Under the pieces are notes generated by a model. That model had not been told where the DNA came from, made no database searches, and saw only the letters and a program-made list of their open reading frames with translations. From contig JALRDW010000076.1 of assembly GCA_023262065.1 (NCBI GenBank), forward strand, positions 1-11,679: a DNA stretch of 11,679 nucleotides. Reading direction: 5' to 3'. Of this stretch, positions 6,512 through 11,679 are shown one piece after another (the stretch's first letter is position 1; each line of letters begins with the position of its first letter). Source of the stretch: Acidimicrobiia bacterium. Its GTDB lineage: Bacteria; Actinomycetota; Acidimicrobiia; IMCC26256. The position numbers were made by a program, and so were the translations under genes.

Positions 6512-7135
6512 TCAGCGACGCGCCTCGATGCGGCCCTTCCGCACGAGGTGGGGATGGTCGGCGGCGGCGAGGAGCTCGGTGTCGCCGGCCGAGTCCCCGT
6601 AGGCCCAGACCTCGGCCGCGTCCCCTTGCAACCACGCCGTGAGGCGCGTGACCTTGTTGGCGGCGCGCACGTTGCCGTCGACGAGTCGGCCCGTGAGCCG
6701 TCCATCGACCACCTCGACCTCGGTGGCGAGGGTCGCGTGGGCGCCGAGCGTCGCCACCACCGGGGCGACGTACGTCGCGAGCGAGGCGCTGATCACGACG
6801 ATCCGGTGCCCGGCCTCGGCGTGCCAGGCCATCCGCTCCACGACCTCGGGGTTGAACGGTGCCCGCTCGACGACCCGACGCGCGTACTCGGTCCCGGCCG
6901 CGGTGAACTCGGCGGCCGGACGTCCGGCCAGCAACGAGACGAAGTACCGCTCCTTGGCGAGATCCCGATCCACGCGTCCGAGCGCGGCGCCGCCGAGGCG
7001 GTGGGCGTGGGGGAGTGCGGCCCGGACCATCGCCCGGCGACCGACGAGGTGCACGAGGAAGGGGCCGAGCGTGTCCCTGCGGGTGATGGTCCCGTCGAAG
7101 TCGAACGCCGCGACACCGCGTGTCGGACCGTCCAT
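6512..7135 (-). CDS. HAD-IB family phosphatase, probable DPPR 5-phosphate phosphatase
   Basis: A 207-residue soluble HAD-superfamily subfamily IB phosphatase (phosphoserine-phosphatase-like). All four motifs are present: I, Asp12-x-Asp14 in FDFDGT; II, Ser116 in VVISAS; III, Lys161; IV, Asp181 and Asp185 in YGDSAGD. The helical cap lies at about residues 25-100. No membrane segment is visible. ATG 7135 is five bases after the dprE2 stop, whose TGA forms part of a TGAGG sequence that may serve as a weak ribosome-binding site. Being last in the ubiA-dprE1-dprE2 operon, it most likely removes the 5-phosphate of decaprenylphosphoryl-phosphoribose before epimerisation. In M. tuberculosis that step is assigned to the unrelated PAP2-type Rv3807c. 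Family is certain; the specific substrate is inferred from context. Homoserine/phosphoserine phosphatase activity is the main alternative. The frame extends upstream of 7135 only as Gly/Pro/Arg-rich sequence inside dprE2. Confidence 0.85.
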   Translation of the reverse strand: MDGPTRGVAAFDFDGTITRRDTLGPFLVHLVGRRAMVRAALPHAHRLGGAALGRVDRDLAKERYFVSLLAGRPAAEFTAAGTEYARRVVERAPFNPEVVERMAWHAEAGHRIVVISASLATYVAPVVATLGAHATLATEVEVVDGRLTGRLVDGNVRAANKVTRLTAWLQGDAAEVWAYGDSAGDTELLAAADHPHLVRKGRIEARR

Positions 7136-7140
7136 CGGCC

Positions 7141-7902
7141 TCAGACCGGGAGGCGACGGAAGACCGGACGCGGGACGTGGCGCAGGCCCGACATCACGCC
7201 GCGCAGCGCCGCCGGGACCCACACGATCTCGCGGCCCTTGGCCAGGCCCTCGACGATCGCGTCCGCCACGGCCTCGGGTGTCGTCGCGAGCGGCGCCGGG
7301 TCGAGTCCCTCGGTCATCTTCGAGTGCACGAAGCCGGGCCGCACGATCATCATCCGAACCCCGGTGCCGACGAGCGCGTCCCCCATGCCCTGGCAGAACG
7401 CGTCGAGACCCGCCTTGCTCGAGCCGTAGACGAAGTTCGATCGGCGAGCCCGTTCGCCGGCCACCGAGGAGAGCACCACCACCGTCCCGTGGCCCTGGGC
7501 GCGCATCCGGTCGATCAGGGGGATGAGCACCGACACCGCGCCGGTGAAGTTGGCATCGATGATCGCGAGCGCCGCGTCGGCGTCATGCTCGGCCACGTCC
7601 TGATCTCCGAGGACACCGAACGCCACGAGCACGAGGTCGATGTCGCCGTACTCGGCCCAGCACCGCTCGACGAAGGCACCGTGCGACCCGCGGTCGAGGG
7701 CGTCGAACGAGGCCACCTCGACCCGGCGGGCCCCGGCCCGACGCAACGAGTCCGCACCCTCGGCCATGGCCCCCGGGTCGCGTCCGGCCAGGACGACCGT
7801 GGTCGCCCGGTCGTCGACGAGGCGTCGGGCCGTCGCGAGACCGAGGTCCGAGCCGCCGCCGAGCACGAGCACGGTCTGGACCCCGCCGAGTGCGTCCTGC
7901 AT
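7141..7902 (-). CDS. dprE2: Decaprenylphosphoryl-2-keto-ribose reductase DprE2
   Basis: A 253-residue short-chain dehydrogenase; M. tuberculosis DprE2 (Rv3791) has 254. It reduces decaprenylphosphoryl-2-keto-erythro-pentofuranose, the DprE1 product, with NADH to give decaprenylphosphoryl-arabinose. The nucleotide-binding motif is GGGSDLG at 15-21, and the active site is Ser146, Tyr159 and Lys163 (in FVYGSSKAGLD). Several stretches match my memory of Rv3791 closely: FDALD near residue 66, VAFGxLGD at 93-100, RMRAQG, SSxAGERxRRxNFVYGS, and the C-terminal RHVPRPVFRRLPV against RHIPRSIFRKLPI. ATG 7902 is 53 bases after the dprE1 stop; the weak purine-rich leader AGGCAGGAC precedes it. The frame is open further upstream but lies in dprE1 tail and spacer sequence without family similarity. 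Confidence 0.94.
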   Translation of the reverse strand: MQDALGGVQTVLVLGGGSDLGLATARRLVDDRATTVVLAGRDPGAMAEGADSLRRAGARRVEVASFDALDRGSHGAFVERCWAEYGDIDLVLVAFGVLGDQDVAEHDADAALAIIDANFTGAVSVLIPLIDRMRAQGHGTVVVLSSVAGERARRSNFVYGSSKAGLDAFCQGMGDALVGTGVRMMIVRPGFVHSKMTEGLDPAPLATTPEAVADAIVEGLAKGREIVWVPAALRGVMSGLRHVPRPVFRRLPV

Positions 7903-7955
7903 CGCTGTCCTGCCTGCCTTTCCGGGCCCCACTCGGCCCGGCGTCGTGGGGTCGG

Positions 7956-9323
7956 TCAGAGTCCGAGTCGTCGGGCGAGATCGGACCGCAGCGTCCCGTC
8001 GGGATCGAGGCGGTGCCGCACGGCGCGCCACTCGTCGAGCCGAGGGTACATAGCGGCGAGGTGCTCGGGGCGCACCCGTGCGTCCTTGGCGAGGTACACC
8101 CGGCCACCCGCGTCGAGCACGAGGTCGTCGAGGCCGTCGAGGAGGTTCGGGAGGGTGGGGTCACCCACCGGGATGTCGAGCGCGAGCGTCCAGCCGGGCT
8201 GGGGGAACGAGAGCGGCGCAGGGTTCGCCGGCCCGAACCGCTTGAGGACCGCGAGCAGGGAGGGCGCGCCGGCGAGGCTGAGCCGCTCGACCGCCGTCTG
8301 CACCGCCCGCTCCTGACCGAACGGCACGACGAACTGGTACTGGACGAACCCGCGCGGGCCGTAGAGACGGTTCCAGCCCGTGATGAGGTCGAGGGGGTGG
8401 AAGAACCAGCCGATGTCGACGAGGTGCCCCTCGCTGCGCTTCGGGGACTTACGGAACCACAGTTCGTTGAAGGCCCGGACGGTCCAGCGGTTCACCAGTC
8501 CTGAGGGGAAGATCGGCGGTGCACTGATGACCGCGTGCGGATCGAAGGCCCGCGGGTTCGCCCGTCGCGCCGGCTTGAGGTCCTCGATGCGGGCGTGGTC
8601 GCCGCGGTCGAGGATGCCGCGACCGGTGGATCGGCCGGTGGCGAGGCAGTCGATCCACGCCACGGAGTAGCGGTACTCGTCGTCCCGTGCGTCCATGCGG
8701 GCCATGAGGTCGTCGAGGTCCGAGGCCCGCTCGGTGTCGGCGAGGATCATCGAGGTCTCGACCGGGATGAGGTCGATCTCGGCCTCGGTGATCACACCGG
8801 TGAGGCCCATCCCGCCGGTCGTCGCCCAGAACTCCTCGGGGGTGTCCTCGGGGGTCAGGTGGCGTTCGGTGCCCGTGCCGTCGACGAGGGTCAGTGCACG
8901 CACGTTCGAGCCGAAGGTGCCGTCGGCGTGGTGGCCCTTCCCATGGATGTCGGAGGCGATCGCCCCGCCGACCGTGACCGATCGGGTGCCCGGGGTGACG
9001 AGGAAGAACCCCTCGGGCAGGAGCCAGCGCATGAGGTCGTCGAGGCTCGTCCCGGCGGCCACGGTGGCCCGGGCCCGTTCGACGTCGAGGTGGCGCACGC
9101 CGCGCATGGCCGTGGCGTCGAGCACCAGGCCCCCCGAGTTCTGCGCCGCATCGCCGTACGCGCGGCCCAGCCCGCGTGCGACCACGCCCCGGTGCGGCCG
9201 CTCGCGGACCGCGGCGACGACGTCGGCGTCGTCGAACGGGTGGCGGACCTCGGCGCGCGACGGCGACGTGCCGCCCCAGCCGGACAGGAGCACCTGCGCG
9301 CCGCGCCGTGCGTCAGTGCCCAA
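7956..9323 (-). CDS. dprE1: Decaprenylphosphoryl-beta-D-ribose 2'-oxidase DprE1 (FAD-dependent)
   Basis: A 455-residue FAD-linked oxidase of the VAO/PCMH type; the M. tuberculosis enzyme has 461. It oxidises the C2' hydroxyl of decaprenylphosphoryl-ribose, the first half of epimerisation with DprE2. The FAD domain holds ARGLGRAYGDAAQNSGG (about 49-65), PGTRSVTVGGAIASDIHGK (about 110-129, with His127 equivalent to His132) and GGMGLTG. The substrate domain contains the GFVQYQFVVP, FGPANPAPLSFPQPGW and YLAKDAR stretches, with Lys413 equivalent to catalytic Lys418. Ala381 occupies the position of Cys387. The start is TTG 9323, overlapping the ubiA stop by 11 bases; this gives the usual ~15 residues before the conserved GWG. 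The alternative GTG 9293 would leave only five. No Shine-Dalgarno is visible for either, so translational coupling to ubiA is likely. No signal peptide. Confidence 0.95.
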   Translation of the reverse strand: MGTDARRGAQVLLSGWGGTSPSRAEVRHPFDDADVVAAVRERPHRGVVARGLGRAYGDAAQNSGGLVLDATAMRGVRHLDVERARATVAAGTSLDDLMRWLLPEGFFLVTPGTRSVTVGGAIASDIHGKGHHADGTFGSNVRALTLVDGTGTERHLTPEDTPEEFWATTGGMGLTGVITEAEIDLIPVETSMILADTERASDLDDLMARMDARDDEYRYSVAWIDCLATGRSTGRGILDRGDHARIEDLKPARRANPRAFDPHAVISAPPIFPSGLVNRWTVRAFNELWFRKSPKRSEGHLVDIGWFFHPLDLITGWNRLYGPRGFVQYQFVVPFGQERAVQTAVERLSLAGAPSLLAVLKRFGPANPAPLSFPQPGWTLALDIPVGDPTLPNLLDGLDDLVLDAGGRVYLAKDARVRPEHLAAMYPRLDEWRAVRHRLDPDGTLRSDLARRLGL

Positions 9324-10236
9324 CGAGGATCCCGATCCCGACGGTGATGACCCAGAGCGCGCCGAAGGCCTGGAGCACCCGGTCGGTGAGCACGACCTCC
9401 TCCGGGGCGCCGGCCTCGCCGCGGTCGACGATGAACGCGTACCGCAGGAAGGCGAGGACGAAGGGAACGATCGACACCTCGTACCAAGGGAACCCGCCCT
9501 GCCCCTCGGCCTTCTCGAAGGCCCAGAGGCAGTAGGCGACGAGGGTCACGCCGCTCGCGACGGCCCGCACGTACCCGAGGAACGAGGCGGAGTACACGCC
9601 GAGGGTGCTCCGGACCCGGGCCGAGTCGTCTCCGAGTTCGACCATCTCGGAGTACCGCTTGCCGGCCACGACGAACAGGGACCCGAACGACGCCACGATG
9701 AAGAACCAGACCGAGATCGGCACGTCCACCGCGACGGCCCCGGCCACCGTGCGCAGCACGAACCCGGCGGCGACCATCCCGAGATCGACGACCGGGACCC
9801 GCTTGCCCCAGAGGGAGTACGTCGTGGTGAGGACCAGGTAGACGAGCACGACCACCGGCAGACGCCAGCCCGTGAGGAAGCCGACCGCGAACCCGGCGGC
9901 GAGCAGGCCGACGCCGACGGCCCGGGCGGTGCCGACCGACACCTCGCCCGCGGCGATGGGACGGAACCGCTTGGTCGGGTGGGCCCGGTCGGATTCGACG
10001 TCGGCCGCATCGTTGAGCAGGTAGGTACCGCTGGCGGCGAGGCAGAACGCGACGAAGGCGACCGTCGCCTCGGCGAGGTCGGCCCGCTGGCCGAGCACGC
10101 CGGCGGCCGCCGGGGCCGCGAACACGAGCACGTTCTTGAGCCACTGCTTGGGCCGACACGCGCGCAGCAGGGGCGGCAGGTGCGAACGTCGCCCTCCGGG
10201 GCTCGCCGTGGTGGGGAGTTCCTGGGCCTCGGCCAT
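9313..10236 (-). CDS. ubiA: Decaprenylphosphoryl-5-phosphoribose synthase (UbiA-family prenyltransferase)
   Basis: A 307-residue polytopic membrane protein; M. tuberculosis Rv3806c has about 302. It transfers 5-phosphoribose from PRPP to decaprenyl phosphate, the committed step of DPA synthesis. The first Asp motif is N75-D-x2-D79-x3-D83, followed by RAHPTKRFRPIA (84-95). The second conserved region is YSLWGKRVPVVD (140-151), with Lys145 and Asp151. About eight or nine hydrophobic helices can be seen between residue 36 and the end. The segments FGSLFVVAGKRY, WAFE, PFVLAFLRYAF and LTDRVLQ agree with Rv3806c as I remember it, which separates it from menaquinone or heme UbiA enzymes. A charged N-terminal tail (1-30) ends in the RPKQWLKN entry motif. 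It is first of the four-gene DPA set, and its stop overlaps dprE1. The 60 bases upstream to the MBL gene hold a 7-base GC inverted repeat and no clear -10 box. Confidence 0.93.
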   Translation of the reverse strand: MAEAQELPTTASPGGRRSHLPPLLRACRPKQWLKNVLVFAAPAAAGVLGQRADLAEATVAFVAFCLAASGTYLLNDAADVESDRAHPTKRFRPIAAGEVSVGTARAVGVGLLAAGFAVGFLTGWRLPVVVLVYLVLTTTYSLWGKRVPVVDLGMVAAGFVLRTVAGAVAVDVPISVWFFIVASFGSLFVVAGKRYSEMVELGDDSARVRSTLGVYSASFLGYVRAVASGVTLVAYCLWAFEKAEGQGGFPWYEVSIVPFVLAFLRYAFIVDRGEAGAPEEVVLTDRVLQAFGALWVITVGIGILVGH

Positions 10237-10296
10237 GGGGTCTGCGTGACTCCGAGCGGGGAGCGGCCCGGCCGGGGCCGGGAAGGAGCACGGATC

Positions 10297-11520
10297 CTAC
10301 CGCCGCTCCGGCGCCTCCCCGGTCGCCTCGCGCGACTCCCGCGCCGCCGCACCGAACACGCCCCGGGCCATCGTGGAGGACTCGGCGGCCCGGCGTCGCT
10401 CGAAGACCTCGGCCCGGGCACCGTGGACCGCGGCGTCCTCGGGCGCAGCGAGTGCGGCCCACTCGGCGAGGTGACCGGCGAGGCGCAGGTCCCCGGCCTC
10501 GGCCAGTTCGACCGCGCGGCGCGCCAGCTTCCCGGGACCGCCGGCGAGCGCAGCCACCTCGGCCGCCACCGCGGCATCGGGTGCGGGCTTCAGGGTCGCC
10601 GGATTGCCGTCGTACCAACCCCCGAGCAACCGCCAGATGTTGTGCACGATGAACTCGGGCTCGTCGTAGATCGGGCGGAGGTAGGGCCGTGCGAGCAGGT
10701 GCTCGGGGGCCCGCACCGTGTGGATGATCTCATCGAGGCGCGCCCCGGCGTTCATCATCGCCAGCGTCTCGTCGTAGAGGTGCTCGAGGAGCTCCGCGCT
10801 CTCGGTCAACGCGGCGCGCACGCGGGCCGCGCCCGTGATCGGCAGGCCGTGCCCGGGCAGCAGGATCTCGGCGTCGCAGGCCGCCATGGCCCGGAGTCCC
10901 CGGGCCCAGTCGCGCGGGTACCGCTGCACCTTCTGGGGGTTGCCGGCGTTGGGGGCCACCCCGATGAACAGGTCGCCGCAGGCCAGCACCTTCCGGCCGG
11001 GCACCCACACCCAGGTGCCGTCGTCGGTCTCGCCACGGGCGTGGCGCAGACAGAACGTCTCGCCCCCGATCTCGAGGTCGAGGGCGTCGGTGTAGGTGAC
11101 GTCCGGCCAGGCGAAGTCGGCGTCGGTGCGGGGCCAGCGCACCGCCTCGGGCGGGATGCCGAACTGCACGGCGTTGATGCCGGCGTTGTACCCGGCCGTG
11201 CGCGCGTAGCGGCGGAACCGCTCGGCGACCCCGACGTGCGCCACGATGCGGGGCCGGTCCCCGGCCTCGAGGAACGCCCGGAGCCCGAAGGCGTGGTCGA
11301 CGTGGCCGTGGGTGAACACCACGGTGTGGAGCGGGAGGTCCGTCACCGACCGGACGGCGGTGTGGATGCGGCGGGCGTCCCCGGCGAGGCCGGCGTCGAC
11401 GAGCACCAGGCCGTCGGCGGTGGCGAAGGCCGCCACGTTGACCCAGCCCGGCACGAACCAGGTGCCGGGGGTCACCTCCACGGCGACCGGGTCGCTCGGT
11501 CCGGGGGCTCGGGTGGGCAT
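10297..11520 (-). CDS. MBL-fold hydrolase with alkylsulfatase dimerisation domain
   Basis: A 407-residue protein in two parts. Residues about 12-230 are a metallo-beta-lactamase fold with THGHVDHAFG (His71, His73, Asp75, His76), further candidate ligands Glu164 (ARGETDD) and Asp183 (CGDLF), and His224 in LLPGHG. Residues about 235-375 match the alkylsulfatase dimerisation domain: YDETLAMMNAG, the GWYDGNPATLKP block (301-312), then the GG..ARRAVELAEAGDLRLAGHLAEWA repeat-like helices. The third, SCP2-like C-terminal domain of SdsA1/BDS1 alkylsulfatases (about 650 residues) is absent, so classical alkyl-sulfate cleavage is doubtful; a thioester, lactone or other ester is possible. No signal peptide is visible. 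It lies 60 bases upstream of ubiA in the same direction and may share its transcript, though a pathway link is not evident. Start ATG 11520 has no ribosome-binding site but a TAGCGT box eight bases before it. Confidence 0.85.
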   Translation of the reverse strand: MPTRAPGPSDPVAVEVTPGTWFVPGWVNVAAFATADGLVLVDAGLAGDARRIHTAVRSVTDLPLHTVVFTHGHVDHAFGLRAFLEAGDRPRIVAHVGVAERFRRYARTAGYNAGINAVQFGIPPEAVRWPRTDADFAWPDVTYTDALDLEIGGETFCLRHARGETDDGTWVWVPGRKVLACGDLFIGVAPNAGNPQKVQRYPRDWARGLRAMAACDAEILLPGHGLPITGAARVRAALTESAELLEHLYDETLAMMNAGARLDEIIHTVRAPEHLLARPYLRPIYDEPEFIVHNIWRLLGGWYDGNPATLKPAPDAAVAAEVAALAGGPGKLARRAVELAEAGDLRLAGHLAEWAALAAPEDAAVHGARAEVFERRRAAESSTMARGVFGAAARESREATGEAPERR

Positions 11521-11528
11521 CGGCCGTC

Positions 11529-11534
11529 ACGCTA
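11529..11534 (-). promoter_or_regulatory. -10-like TAGCGT box upstream of the alkylsulfatase-domain MBL gene
   Basis: The minus strand reads TAGCGT, eight bases, then ATG 11520, the same spacing as the box before the other MBL gene at 2752. No Shine-Dalgarno sequence intervenes, which fits a leaderless transcript. If real, it could also drive ubiA, dprE1, dprE2 and the phosphatase. Confidence 0.4.
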
Positions 11535-11553
11535 CGCGAGACTGCGGACCGAC

Positions 11554-11569
11554 GCGCCCGGCCGGGCGC
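11554..11569. promoter_or_regulatory. 16-bp perfect palindrome in the divergent promoter region, candidate operator
   Basis: GCGCCCGGCCGGGCGC is its own reverse complement. It sits in the 102-base gap between divergent starts (11520 and 11623), and overlaps where a -35 element would lie for the TAGCGT -10 box. Pure GC palindromes also arise by composition, so operator function is tentative. Confidence 0.35.
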
Positions 11570-11622
11570 CCACGCATCCCGCGCCCCGCCGACCGGGCGG
11601 GCGCCGTCGAGAAAGAGCCCAG

Positions 11623-11679
11623 ATGCCGCTGAACCCCGACGCCGTCGGCTGGTCGAGGCGTCCGCTGCACCGCACCGCG
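11623..11679 (+). CDS. N-terminus of a divergent gene, possibly a MaoC-type enoyl-CoA hydratase (cut by window end)
   Basis: Nineteen codons from ATG 11623 are open to the end of the window, reading MPLNPDAVGWSRRPLHRTA. A purine-rich GAGAAAGAG lies about five bases upstream and could act as a ribosome-binding site. The MPLNPDAVG opening resembles the start of bacterial 2-enoyl-CoA hydratases of the MaoC/HSD17B4 type, but nineteen residues cannot establish family. The start is supported mainly by its position opposite the MBL gene. Confidence 0.45.
   Translation, partial: MPLNPDAVGWSRRPLHRTA

Noticed and set aside
6493..6514. Inverted repeat TGACCC...GGGTCA across the convergent stops of the carotenoid oxygenase and HAD genes
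   Set aside because: The six-base arms are mostly the two TGA stop codons facing each other, and the inner part does not pair. Too weak to call a terminator.
5122..6705. A 527-codon open frame on the minus strand opposite the carotenoid oxygenase
   Set aside because: It is rich in Arg, His and Asp with no recognisable domain, and covers a gene with four placed iron-ligand histidines on the other strand.
10267..10282. CCCGGCC-GG-GGCCGGG repeat between the MBL gene and ubiA
   Set aside because: A short GC-only stem with almost no loop and no T-tract, in a region where such sequences are expected by composition. Not enough to claim a terminator between the genes.
1..11679. Search for a defence system, CRISPR array, tRNA, rRNA, insertion sequence or phage element
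   Set aside because: No direct-repeat array, tRNA-like cloverleaf, transposase, integrase or toxin-antitoxin motif was found. The novelty here lies in metabolism rather than mobile DNA.

Overview
This is a GC-rich bacterial window with little non-coding sequence. The overlapping start/stop codons, GTG and TTG starts, TANNNT -10-like boxes close to start codons, and above all a complete mycobacterial-type DprE1/DprE2/UbiA set point to Actinomycetota. A lineage outside Mycobacteriales (for example Acidimicrobiia) is my guess, because the phosphatase in the cluster is not the mycobacterial type. I could not test taxonomy.

Layout. (1) 1-326, plus strand: the C-terminal end of an aldehyde dehydrogenase, then a strong GC hairpin. 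(2) 388-2752, minus strand: MBL-fold hydrolase (glyoxalase II / persulfide dioxygenase-like), then an amidase-signature hydrolase, then a 69-residue four-cysteine protein whose GTG start overlaps the amidase stop. (3) 2874-6495, plus strand: a 741-residue molybdopterin oxidoreductase divergent from the MBL gene, followed by a carotenoid-oxygenase-family protein with all four iron-ligand histidines. (4) 6512-10236, minus strand, written 3' to 5': HAD-IB phosphatase, dprE2, dprE1, ubiA. (5) 10297-11520, minus strand: an MBL protein with an alkylsulfatase dimerisation domain, directly upstream of ubiA. (6) 11623-end, plus strand: the first 19 codons of a divergent gene, possibly a MaoC-type hydratase.

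The best understood block is 6512-10236. UbiA makes decaprenylphosphoryl-5-phosphoribose, a phosphatase removes the 5-phosphate, and DprE1 with DprE2 epimerise the ribose at C2' to give decaprenylphosphoryl-arabinose (DPA), the lipid donor of D-arabinofuranose. All four steps appear to be encoded in one compact operon. A soluble HAD-IB enzyme stands where mycobacteria have a PAP2-type membrane protein (Rv3807c). The DprE1 here has alanine where the M. tuberculosis enzyme has Cys387, the residue attacked by covalent benzothiazinones. No arabinosyltransferase lies in the window, so the final acceptor is unknown.

The remaining genes look catabolic, with unknown substrates. The molybdoenzyme is notable because the formate-dehydrogenase selenocysteine position appears to be phenylalanine. 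I see no tRNA, rRNA, CRISPR array, insertion sequence or phage gene. Comparisons with named proteins are from memory, not from alignments I could run.
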